A stretch of DNA of 7,683 nucleotides from JBBAFS01 sp041655255 (GTDB lineage Bacteria; Spirochaetota; Spirochaetia; Sphaerochaetales; Sphaerochaetaceae), in NCBI GenBank assembly GCA_041655255.1, contig JBBAFS010000076.1, positions 1-7,683 of the forward strand, given 5' to 3'. Shown in pieces: positions 1 through 6,711 of the stretch. Under the pieces are notes generated by a model. The model was not told where the DNA came from, searched no databases, and saw only the letters and a list, made by a program, of their open reading frames with translations. Numbering within the stretch: position 1 is the stretch's first letter; every line of letters begins with the position of its first letter. The position numbers and the translations under genes were made by a program.

Positions 1-2204
1 CATCTACCAAAGCGTGTGAAAGCATCATTTACGAGTGTCGGAATAGTAAGTACCCAAGCCCAGAAAGCAAGAGCAGTAGCTACGACCCATCCGATAAAGA
101 GGATAAAGATCTTCTTCATCTTTTCAGGCCATTGCGGAGCTTCAGTTTTTACCCACTGCCAAAGAGCAATAGCTTTATCTCGTAGCGTGTGCATCAAGGC
201 AACAAACTTTTGAGGTATAAGCGGAACATTCTTTTTCAGTGAGGAGGCAGCATCTAAGCTTAACTCTTTAGCACTGTGAGCTAAACGGAGAGTTCGCTCT
301 AACGGAGTATCATCTTCTTCGGCATCTTCTTCACTATGACGCCATAAGGCGAGTAATAAGAGAAGTAAGAAGATCAGAAGTAAGAAACACCAGATACAGC
401 AACTTCTATAATCACGGCGAGTTACCACCAGATCATCACTCTCGTCATCTCCAGCAACAAATAGAGGAGTGACAACCACATCCGAAGTTGCTTCAACATC
501 TTCAGTCAATATGAGAGGAGTCACTTCTTCAATATCTTCAGTACGTTCTTCTGAGACAGGCTCAACTATCTCTTCACGAGAAGCGAGAGTAAGATCTACT
601 TCCTCTTCTTCAGTGACAACTAAAGCCATCTCTTGTTGTTCATCATCAGCGACTAAAACAACAGCTTCTGGGATCCCTTCAACTACCGCAAGTTCTTGAA
701 CAACAGCAAAGCCGAGAGTACCAGTAGCAAGAGTAGACCATACATCAGTTTGATTGTTGTACTTATATGACCAGCTACTACCCCAATGAGAGCCATCTGC
801 TGATTGTTGTAAGTAGAGTACATCAGAATCAGTATCCCAAGAACTCAAGCTAATACGTTTCTCACGAGCAGAGAGTTCTGTCCAGTTCTGATCTCTTTCA
901 CCATTGATTTGGTAACGAAGAGCTTCGGCATCTTCTTCAGCATCGAAGGTGAAATACAGTGGTTCAGATTCTACAACCTCTTCGTCTAAGACAAAGGGAG
1001 TTGCTTCATCAGTGATCTCTTCTGTCACTACAAGTTCAGTAGCTTCTTCAGCGATCTCTTCTTTCGCTAAAAGCTCAACAGCTTCTTCAGTAATTTGATC
1101 GACTTCTTTAGCCTCTTCAAGAAGCTCTTGTTCTACAACAACCTCTTCTTCAGCAGTAATTTCAACTGGGACTTCTTCTCTTATCTCCTCTTGGTAAGCA
1201 ACAACAGTTTCTTGTTCATCAGCAAAGTGTGTTGTATCGATAAGAGCCCAAGATTGACGATCTTCGTTATAGCTGTATGTGTATTGAGTCATTGACTCAT
1301 CACTATAAGTGTGTTGAGTAACTAAGAGATCATACGATGAATCAAATTCACTAATGGTAACTGTTTGAGTCGGTGGATCAATGGCTTGCCAATCTCGAAT
1401 TGTTTCACCGCGTACTTGGTAACGTACTGATTCTGCATTATCTCTTTCAGCGGTGAACTCAAGACTCCTTGGTTCAATCTCCTTAGGTGGAGGTGTTACA
1501 AAGGTCTCTTCTTGAACTTCTTGTTGTGCTAACAGTTCTGCTTTTGCTCTCTCTTTTTTAGAAAGTCCATCTTTTTGATAAGCATAGAAGCGAACTCCAA
1601 GTTGTACCCGAGCTTGCATTCCAAGGACAATACCTTGAGGCTCTTCGTAATCACGCTCTAAAAAGAGGTTAAACTGAGGAGCAATAAACATTCCCACTTT
1701 CTCATTGAAATCAAATAAGAAGCGGGTGGTTAATGTGACGTGAGGGTCAACAGAGAAAAAGCGAAATGGTACACCTGGAACACGACTTTGGTTAACAACA
1801 ATTAAGTGTAAGCTCACTCCTCCTGAAAGTTCAGGAATGAAAGCAAAGTTCTTTCCTAATGAGATACGATAGGAGTATCCTAAGGATGGCTCTATGGTAT
1901 TAAAGAATTGTGCTTTACGAAACTGGACCTCTTTGGGAAAACCAAAATTATAAAAGAGTGAAAAAAAGAGGTTGTTATTAGGAGCATCTCTAAAGGCAAA
2001 GTTAGATTGTAAGGCTCCCCCTACACCGTATTTAAAGAACTTATCATAACGGGCAAATGCAATAGAGCCTTGTGCTGCTACGTCCGTTGAATCGTAATAG
2101 ATGGCAGATCTGCCACCTTGTTGTTGAGCACTTGAAAGCGGAATGAGTACACAAGCTAGTAATAACAACGTGATGAATAAGCGAAAGCGAGGAATTTTAA
2201 ACAT
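1..2204 (-). CDS. Large exported envelope protein: barrel-like N-terminus, duplicated 76-residue domain, acidic linkers, two membrane helices (3' end outside window)
   Basis: The reverse strand reads open from ATG at 2204 to the window edge, at least 734 codons with no stop, so the C-terminus is missing. I do not recognise a named family. Residues 1-26 form a signal peptide: basic MFKIPRFR, a hydrophobic core, then a likely signal peptidase I site after PLSSA. LLAC at 15-18 could instead be a lipobox. Residues about 27-218 alternate aromatic and polar residues and are Gly-rich, ending GVRFYAYQ, as in outer-membrane beta barrels. Residues 244-319 and 414-489 are two copies of one domain. Glu/Val-rich linkers occupy 320-413 and about 490-601. 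Hydrophobic helices lie at about 602-620 (CCIWCFLLL...) and 699-722, separated by a net-basic loop, which suggests a cytoplasmic loop and an exported N-terminus. The start is supported by the signal peptide directly after it; the ribosome site (TGGA, 5 bases before ATG) is weak. It diverges from the polyamine operon with no evident functional link. Confidence 0.85.
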   Translation of the reverse strand, partial: MFKIPRFRLFITLLLLACVLIPLSSAQQQGGRSAIYYDSTDVAAQGSIAFARYDKFFKYGVGGALQSNFAFRDAPNNNLFFSLFYNFGFPKEVQFRKAQFFNTIEPSLGYSYRISLGKNFAFIPELSGGVSLHLIVVNQSRVPGVPFRFFSVDPHVTLTTRFLFDFNEKVGMFIAPQFNLFLERDYEEPQGIVLGMQARVQLGVRFYAYQKDGLSKKERAKAELLAQQEVQEETFVTPPPKEIEPRSLEFTAERDNAESVRYQVRGETIRDWQAIDPPTQTVTISEFDSSYDLLVTQHTYSDESMTQYTYSYNEDRQSWALIDTTHFADEQETVVAYQEEIREEVPVEITAEEEVVVEQELLEEAKEVDQITEEAVELLAKEEIAEEATELVVTEEITDEATPFVLDEEVVESEPLYFTFDAEEDAEALRYQINGERDQNWTELSAREKRISLSSWDTDSDVLYLQQSADGSHWGSSWSYKYNNQTDVWSTLATGTLGFAVVQELAVVEGIPEAVVLVADDEQQEMALVVTEEEEVDLTLASREEIVEPVSEERTEDIEEVTPLILTEDVEATSDVVVTPLFVAGDDESDDLVVTRRDYRSCCIWCFLLLIFLLLLLLALWRHSEEDAEEDDTPLERTLRLAHSAKELSLDAASSLKKNVPLIPQKFVALMHTLRDKAIALWQWVKTEAPQWPEKMKKIFILFIGWVVATALAFWAWVLTIPTLVNDAFTRFGR
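738..965 (-). repeat. 76-residue domain, copy 2 (residues 414-489 of the left-hand protein)
   Basis: Second copy of the domain. It begins EPLYFTFDAEED, contains EALRYQINGE, then LYLQQSADGSHW, and ends WSYKYN followed by a Trp six residues later. It has the same length and the same ends as copy 1 but has diverged considerably, so the duplication is old. The L-Y-x-Q-Q-S-x-D-G-x-x-W stretch is the best preserved signature and resembles, from memory, a motif in spirochaete envelope proteins. Confidence 0.7.
978..1094 (-). repeat. Three tandem 13-residue (39-base) acidic repeats (residues 371-409)
   Basis: Three consecutive 13-residue units lie in the linker just before domain copy 2: ITEEAVELLAKEE, IAEEATELVVTEE and ITDEATPFVLDEE. 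The pattern is I-(T/A)-(E/D)-E-A-x-x-(L/F)-(L/V)-x-x-E-E. On the plus strand this appears as recurrent cttcttc/tcttc runs. The whole linker (residues 320-413) is about 30 percent Glu. Such a segment is probably extended or a charged helix acting as a spacer. The units are imperfect at DNA level. Confidence 0.65.
1248..1475 (-). repeat. 76-residue domain, copy 1 (residues 244-319 of the left-hand protein)
   Basis: Protein-level repeat. It begins EPRSLEFTAE, contains AESVRYQVRGE and a Trp at position 29, and ends YTYSYN followed by a Trp six residues later. It aligns without gaps to copy 2 over 76 residues, sharing EP at the start, F-T, AE, RYQ, GE, a Trp around positions 28-29, S and D near positions 42-45, Q, S-D, S-Y-x-Y-N and the final W. 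The alternating polar/hydrophobic pattern suggests a small beta-sandwich or carbohydrate-binding-like fold. That fold is inference, and the ligand is unknown. Confidence 0.7.
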
Positions 2205-2265
2205 GTTTTTCCATTTCTCATTATACCTTCTAGAAATAAAACCTGTTGTCTAGGTATTTTGACAA

Positions 2266-2274
2266 AGTATAACA
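2266..2274 (-). promoter_or_regulatory. Candidate extended -10 promoter of the envelope-protein gene
   Basis: On the minus strand, TGTTATACT fits an extended -10 element (TG-N-TATACT, one mismatch to TATAAT). Transcription would start near 2259 and give a leader of about 55 bases before ATG at 2204. No convincing -35 hexamer lies 16-18 bases upstream, which is tolerable for an extended -10 site but leaves this tentative. Confidence 0.3.
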
Positions 2275-2399
2275 CATAAAAGGGCAAAAGAAATATATTA
2301 AGTATCAATTTCCTCCTTGTTGTAACCTTATTAGGTGATGAGTGTTGCCCCAATGAACAATAGGTGGCATCTTGTCTGTCCATAAGACGTTGTTTTTAG

Positions 2400-2405
2400 T
2401 ATAGT
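2400..2405 (+). promoter_or_regulatory. Candidate -10 element of the polyamine operon
   Basis: TATAGT is a five-of-six match to TATAAT, 51 bases upstream of the speA ATG, which would give a leader of about 45 bases. The hexamer 17 bases upstream (TGTCCA, 2377-2382) matches a -35 poorly. The short inverted repeat AGTAG-TG-CTACT (2403-2414) overlaps it and could be an operator half-site pair. Low certainty. Confidence 0.25.
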
Positions 2406-2456
2406 AGTGCTACTGTCAATTCAGTATTCACCAAAGAAAAAGGAAGGGTGTTGTGA

Positions 2457-4376
2457 ATGGATGAACAAAAAACTTGGAGCATCGCCGATGCCAATGAATT
2501 ATATAGAATAAACGAGTGGGGAAACGGTTATTTCACCATTGATGATAACGGTGAAGTAAAAGTGAGCCTCAAAGGTAAATATTCTCAAAGCGGTATGAGT
2601 CTTATGGAGATTGCTACTGGACTCACTGAGCGGGGATTAAAAATGCCCGTGTTGCTTCGTTTTAGTAATATCTTAGATGATCGTATCCAATTTATTAATG
2701 AACAGTTTTTAGAGGCGATGAAAGAGACAAACTACAAAGGGTCGTATCGTGGGGTCTACCCTATTAAGGTAAACCAACAACAACAGGTCATCGAAGAGAT
2801 TTGTCACTTTGGAAAGCAGTACCACCATGGACTGGAAACCGGTAGTAAAGCTGAACTCATTGCAGCTTTAGCCTACATGGATGATCCTGAAGCATACGTG
2901 GTATGTAACGGGTATAAAGATGAAGAGTATATCGATTTGGCCCTCAAAGGGTTAATGCTTGGTATTCAAACAATCTTAGTTATCGAAATGCCTAGTGAAG
3001 CTGAAATCATTGTTGAACGAGCTCGAGCTTTAGATATTACCCCTATTATTGGTATTAGGATGAAACCATCCACTGTTGCCAGTGGACATTGGACCGATAG
3101 CGGAGGCGAGCGTAGTGCCTTTGGGTTAAATACGACCCAAATCATCAACACGGTCGATTATCTCAGAGGCGAAGGGATGCTAGATAGTCTTCAGTTGTTA
3201 CACTACCACCTCGGTTCTCAAATTCCTAACATTCAAGATATCCGTCTCGGTGCTCAAGAAGCTGCTCGCTTTTATGTAGGACTCAAACAAGAGGGAGCTC
3301 CTATGGGATTGTTAGACATCGGTGGAGGTTTAGCAGTCGATTACGATGGAAGTCGCTCTAATAGCGCTAATAGTCGTAACTACTCCATGAAAGAGTATTG
3401 TGTCGACGTCGTAGAAGAGGTGATGGCCATTTGTGATCGTGAAGGGGTTGAACACCCCACACTGATGAGTGAATCGGGTCGAGCCTTAGTCGCCTATTAC
3501 TCAGTACTTCTTACAAACGTCTTAGATGTAAATCAATTTCCTCCCGAAGAGGAACATGAGATTACTGATGATGTACGACCTGTATTAGAAAATCTTCTTT
3601 GGGTAAAAAAATCTCTTAGTGAGAAAAACCTTCAAGAGTGTATTAACGATTTGAATTACTATCGTGAAGAGATTCGGATGAAATTCTTATACGGTCAGGT
3701 GAATATGCGTCAGCGTGCTGCAGCAGAACACCTGTATTGGTCAATTTTATCAGAAATCTCTCAGATGGTGAAAGATCTTGAGTATATACCAACTGAATTA
3801 AGTAACCTCAGTCAACAACTCAGTGATATTTACTATACAAACTTTAGTGTGTTCCAATCTCTTCCAGATATGTGGGCAATTGATCAACTCTTTCCCATCA
3901 TGCCGATTCATCGACTCAATGAACGCCCTACTCGACGAGCTACCTTAAGTGATATCACATGTGATTGTGAAGGTAAAATCGATCGCTTCATTGGCCGTGA
4001 TGAGGTTGAAGAGTATCTTCACCTCCACGCACTAGAAGATGATACCGATTACATCATTGGAGTCTTTTTAGTTGGAGCATATCAAGAGACCTTAGGAGAT
4101 TTACATAACCTCTTTGGTGATACGAACGTCATTAGTGTTACTTGCGCAGAGAATGGAAACTTCCTTTTACATAACGAACTTGATGGAGATACAGTTGCCG
4201 ATGTGTTAAGTTATGTCGAATATGATCCTAAGCAACTTGAGGCCCTTATTCGGATTAAAGCCGAAAAGGCCGTAAGTGAAGGTACAATAACAGCCGTACA
4301 ACGGCGTAAAATTATAAGTGCTTATTCAGCAGGTCTGAGAGGCTACACCTACTATGAAACTGATCAGGAGGACTAA
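2457..4376 (+). CDS. speA: Biosynthetic arginine decarboxylase (PLP-dependent)
   Basis: Cytoplasmic enzyme converting L-arginine to agmatine and CO2, the entry step of this operon's pathway. The 639 residues are close to the usual length (E. coli SpeA is about 658) and align in my memory with E. coli SpeA from start to end. The fold-III PLP barrel shows the cofactor lysine K104 in YPIKVNQ, GSKAEL at 129-134, NGYKD at 151-155, HYHLGSQ at 249-255 with the PLP-stacking His251, the phosphate loop DIGGGL at 287-292 and ESGRA at 339-343. The C-terminal sheet domain has SLPDMWAIDQLFP at 468-480, the catalytic-cysteine motif DITCD with Cys502, and GAYQE and HNLFGDTN at 540-557. It ends GYTYYETDQED. 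The start follows AGGAAGG at 2441-2447, 9 bases upstream, and no in-frame upstream start is possible because a TGA precedes it. It is first in the operon, 6 bases before the next gene. Confidence 0.97.
   Translation: MDEQKTWSIADANELYRINEWGNGYFTIDDNGEVKVSLKGKYSQSGMSLMEIATGLTERGLKMPVLLRFSNILDDRIQFINEQFLEAMKETNYKGSYRGVYPIKVNQQQQVIEEICHFGKQYHHGLETGSKAELIAALAYMDDPEAYVVCNGYKDEEYIDLALKGLMLGIQTILVIEMPSEAEIIVERARALDITPIIGIRMKPSTVASGHWTDSGGERSAFGLNTTQIINTVDYLRGEGMLDSLQLLHYHLGSQIPNIQDIRLGAQEAARFYVGLKQEGAPMGLLDIGGGLAVDYDGSRSNSANSRNYSMKEYCVDVVEEVMAICDREGVEHPTLMSESGRALVAYYSVLLTNVLDVNQFPPEEEHEITDDVRPVLENLLWVKKSLSEKNLQECINDLNYYREEIRMKFLYGQVNMRQRAAAEHLYWSILSEISQMVKDLEYIPTELSNLSQQLSDIYYTNFSVFQSLPDMWAIDQLFPIMPIHRLNERPTRRATLSDITCDCEGKIDRFIGRDEVEEYLHLHALEDDTDYIIGVFLVGAYQETLGDLHNLFGDTNVISVTCAENGNFLLHNELDGDTVADVLSYVEYDPKQLEALIRIKAEKAVSEGTITAVQRRKIISAYSAGLRGYTYYETDQED
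4366..4371 (+). promoter_or_regulatory. Shine-Dalgarno site of the dehydrogenase gene, inside the end of speA
   Basis: AGGAGG forms part of the last sense codons of speA and lies 11 bases before the ATG at 4383. Ribosomes finishing speA therefore cover this site, which suggests translational coupling. The spacing is slightly long. Confidence 0.65.
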
Positions 4377-4382
4377 TCAGAG

Positions 4383-5588
4383 ATGAAAAAACAACGTCTT
4401 GTTATTATTGGTGCTGGTGGAGTGGGTAATGTCGTTACGAAAAAAAGTGCCCGCATGGATGATCTTTATGAAGAGATCTTATTAGCCAGTAGGACCAAAT
4501 CTAAAGCAGATGCTATTGCCAAAGAGTGTGGTCCCGTACCGGTAAAAACTGCCGCTGTCGATGCAGATAATGTGTCTGAAGTTGTAAAGCTTCTTAAGAC
4601 ATTTAGAGCCGACGTGCTTATTAATGTCGCTTTACCTTACCAAGACCTTCCTTTAATGGATGCGTGTTTGGAGGCAGGAGTTCACTACCTCGATACTGCA
4701 AACTACGAGCCAAAAGACAAAGCTGAGTTTGAGTATTCATGGCAGTGGGCATACGACGATCGTTATAAAGAAGCAGGCCTAACAGCCCTTCTTGGAAGTG
4801 GATTTGATCCAGGGGTAACCAATGTCTTTACCGCTTATGCGGCAAAGCACTACTTTGATGAGATTCATTACCTCGATATTGTCGATTGTAATGCAGGAAG
4901 TCATGGTAAAGCCTTTGCGACAAACTTTAACCCTGAAATCAATATTCGTGAAATTACTCAAAGAGGACGCTACTGGGAAAACGGTCAATGGATATCTACA
5001 GATCCCTTAGAAATCCACCAAGAGGTAGATTATCCCAATATTGGTCCCAAAGAGTCGTATCTCTTATTTCATGAAGAACTTGAAAGTTTAGTAAAGCACT
5101 TCCCTACGATCAAAAGAGCTCGCTTTTGGATGACCTTCAGTCCTCAATACATTAATCACCTTCAAGTCCTTCAGAATGTAGGGATGACCAGTATTGAACC
5201 TATTACCTACCAAGGCCTTGAGATTCAACCACTACAGTTCTTAAAAGCTGTGCTTCCTGAACCCTCTTCTTTAGGAGAGAACTATGAAGGAGAGACCTCA
5301 ATTGGGTGTCAAATTCGTGGAATCAAAGATGGGAAAGAGCGCACTTTATATATCTACAACAACTGTAGCCATCAAGAGGCATATAAAGATACTCAAGCAC
5401 AAGCAGTGAGTTACACCACAGGTGTTCCAGCTTCCATTGGTGCACGCTTAATTGCAACGGATGTGTGGAAGAAACCTGGGGTGTGGAATATGGAACAATT
5501 TGATCCCGATCCCTTTATGGAGTTATTAGGTCCTGGTGGACTACCGTATGAAGTGATTGTTGATGGGAAGTTAGATTTTAACTCTTAG
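4383..5588 (+). CDS. Carboxy(nor)spermidine dehydrogenase (saccharopine dehydrogenase-like family)
   Basis: Predicted to condense a diamine with L-aspartate beta-semialdehyde and reduce the imine with NADPH, giving carboxyspermidine from putrescine or carboxynorspermidine from diaminopropane. The 401-residue length suits this family. An N-terminal Rossmann fold has the nucleotide loop IIGAGGVGNVV (G10, G12, G15), with ASRTKSK at 35-41 after the second strand, as expected for NADPH binding. VALPYQDLPLMDACLEAGVHYLDTA at 82-106 and GSGFDPGVTNVF at 138-149 are typical of saccharopine-dehydrogenase relatives. The C-terminal half (from about 150) is the substrate domain, including DCNAGSHG at 168-175. 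Such proteins are often mislabelled saccharopine dehydrogenase. The neighbouring speA, NspC-type decarboxylase and agmatinase make the polyamine role far more likely than lysine metabolism. Putrescine is the inferred substrate because agmatinase is in the same operon. The next gene starts 7 bases after its stop. Confidence 0.93.
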   Translation: MKKQRLVIIGAGGVGNVVTKKSARMDDLYEEILLASRTKSKADAIAKECGPVPVKTAAVDADNVSEVVKLLKTFRADVLINVALPYQDLPLMDACLEAGVHYLDTANYEPKDKAEFEYSWQWAYDDRYKEAGLTALLGSGFDPGVTNVFTAYAAKHYFDEIHYLDIVDCNAGSHGKAFATNFNPEINIREITQRGRYWENGQWISTDPLEIHQEVDYPNIGPKESYLLFHEELESLVKHFPTIKRARFWMTFSPQYINHLQVLQNVGMTSIEPITYQGLEIQPLQFLKAVLPEPSSLGENYEGETSIGCQIRGIKDGKERTLYIYNNCSHQEAYKDTQAQAVSYTTGVPASIGARLIATDVWKKPGVWNMEQFDPDPFMELLGPGGLPYEVIVDGKLDFNS

Positions 5589-5591
5589 GAG
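5587..5591 (+). promoter_or_regulatory. Shine-Dalgarno site of nspC overlapping the preceding stop codon
   Basis: AGGAG shares two bases with the TAG stop of the dehydrogenase gene (5586-5588) and sits 4 bases before the nspC ATG at 5596. The arrangement favours termination-reinitiation coupling between the two consecutive pathway enzymes. Confidence 0.65.
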
Positions 5592-5595
5592 AAGT

Positions 5596-6711
5596 ATGAG
5601 TGATATTCTGAGATCAATAGAAAGGACTCCCGCATTTGTTGTCGAATACGATAAGTTTAAACGAAATGTAGATCTCATCGACTCTCTTCAACAAGATGCA
5701 CCCGTTCAATTCTTATTGGCCTTAAAAGGCTTTGCGATGTTCTCGTTGTTTGATGATATCTCTTCAGTAGTGAGAGGAGCGACTGCTAGTAGCCTCAATG
5801 AGGCTCGCCTAGCCTCCTCTTACTTTAATGAAGTACATACCTATGCTCCTGCTTACCATCCTAGAGAAGTGAAAGAGATTGCCTCAATTGCAACTCATAT
5901 GACATTTAACTCAGTAGCTCAGTATGAGATGCACCGAAGTCTATTAACTCACACACAAGCAGGTTTAAGAATTAATCCTGAGTACTCTACCGTAGAGACT
6001 GATTTATATAATCCATGTACCCCGGGCTCTCGCTTAGGAGTTCCTTCTAGTGAACTTACCACCCTTCCAGAGGGTATCAGTGGATTACACTCACACAACT
6101 TGTGTGAAAATGGAGCTTTTGAGTTACAACAAACACTTAAGCAAATAGAAACACTGTATAAAGAGCACCTTAGTTCTATTTCATGGTTGAACTTAGGGGG
6201 AGGACACTTAGTAACAAAAGAGGGATATGATACACAACTCTTTATTCGTACTCTCAGTGAATTCAAAGAGCGTTATCCCCACATTGAATTGATCGTAGAA
6301 CCAGGAGCTGCTTTTGTATGGCAAACTGGTGTTCTGGTGGCGACTGTTTTGGATATCGTAAGTAATAATGGGGTAAAAACTGCTATGTTAGATACCTCCT
6401 TTGCCACCCATATGCCTGATACCTTAGAGATGCCTTACACTCCCACCTTACGTGATGCAACTATTGCTCAAGGGGGCATACGCTTAGGTGGGGCAAGTTG
6501 CTTAGCAGGAGATTGGGTCGGAGAGTATTCATTTAACTCACCACTTCAGGTAGGAGATCGCCTCATATTTGAAGATATGATCCATTACACCATGGTAAAA
6601 ACAACAACCTTTAATGGGGTAAATCTCCCAGATATCGCCATCTTACAAGATGGAAAGATTAAAGTAGTAAAAGAATTTGGCTACGAAGATTATAGGAGTC
6701 GCCTCTCATGA
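5596..6711 (+). CDS. nspC: Carboxy(nor)spermidine decarboxylase (PLP-dependent)
   Basis: Decarboxylates carboxyspermidine to spermidine (or carboxynorspermidine to norspermidine), the last step of the aspartate-semialdehyde route, in the cytoplasm. The 371 residues match the family's usual length of about 370-380. It is an alanine-racemase-fold, PLP-barrel enzyme. The cofactor lysine is K44 in LLALKGFA. GLHSHNLCEN at 163-172 carries the family's histidine/Cys-Glu motif. LNLGGGH at 198-204 is the phosphate-binding glycine loop, and EPGAAFVW lies at 235-242. GGASCLAGDWVGEYSF at 298-313 holds the catalytic-site Cys302 and Asp306 and is diagnostic of NspC relative to lysine, ornithine or diaminopimelate decarboxylases. 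HYTMVKTTTFNG at 330-341 follows. All expected active-site residues are present. The stop overlaps the next gene's start by 4 bases (ATGA). Spermidine is inferred as the product from the neighbouring agmatinase; specificity cannot be read directly. Confidence 0.95.
   Translation: MSDILRSIERTPAFVVEYDKFKRNVDLIDSLQQDAPVQFLLALKGFAMFSLFDDISSVVRGATASSLNEARLASSYFNEVHTYAPAYHPREVKEIASIATHMTFNSVAQYEMHRSLLTHTQAGLRINPEYSTVETDLYNPCTPGSRLGVPSSELTTLPEGISGLHSHNLCENGAFELQQTLKQIETLYKEHLSSISWLNLGGGHLVTKEGYDTQLFIRTLSEFKERYPHIELIVEPGAAFVWQTGVLVATVLDIVSNNGVKTAMLDTSFATHMPDTLEMPYTPTLRDATIAQGGIRLGGASCLAGDWVGEYSFNSPLQVGDRLIFEDMIHYTMVKTTTFNGVNLPDIAILQDGKIKVVKEFGYEDYRSRLS

Larger units (their letters stand above)
2205..2456. 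other. Divergent intergenic region between the envelope-protein gene and the polyamine operon
   Basis: This 252-base AT-rich gap must carry both outward promoters. I see no RNA gene and no riboswitch-like set of conserved helices. Isolated promoter-like hexamers occur: TTGACA on plus at 2259-2264 without a well-placed -10, TATAAT on minus at 2225-2220 very close to the start codon, and the two candidates listed separately. A perfect AAGGAGG on the minus strand (2318-2312) has no well-placed start codon after it. Confidence 0.7.

Noticed and set aside
469..699. Plus-strand Ser/Thr-rich open frame resembling a mucin-like protein
   Set aside because: It is the antisense reading of the Glu/Val-rich linker of the minus-strand gene. 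The Ser/Thr bias follows from reading GAA/GAG-rich codons backwards, and no ribosome site or signal peptide is present.
2220..2225. Perfect TATAAT on the minus strand as the promoter of the envelope gene
   Set aside because: It would start transcription only about 9 bases before the ATG, leaving almost no leader, and no -35 hexamer is well placed.
2259..2264. Perfect TTGACA on the plus strand as the speA -35 element
   Set aside because: No -10-like hexamer lies 15-19 bases downstream, and it is nearly 200 bases from speA.
2156..2383. Minus-strand 75-residue open frame from ATG at 2383
   Set aside because: It lies mostly in the intergenic region and overlaps the signal peptide of the real gene out of frame. 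It has no ribosome site before its ATG. Only its internal AAGGAGG was worth noting.
4779..5010. Overlapping short frames on both strands inside the dehydrogenase gene
   Set aside because: They are shadows of a well-conserved enzyme gene. The real frame is continuous through the region with conserved motifs.
4383..5588. Saccharopine dehydrogenase of lysine metabolism
   Set aside because: The family fold is shared, but the gene is locked between speA and nspC in a tight operon and no lysine-pathway gene is present.
5949..6266. Minus-strand 105-residue open frame inside nspC
   Set aside because: It is antisense to the conserved core of nspC, including the glycine loop, with no plausible start signal or recognisable protein features.
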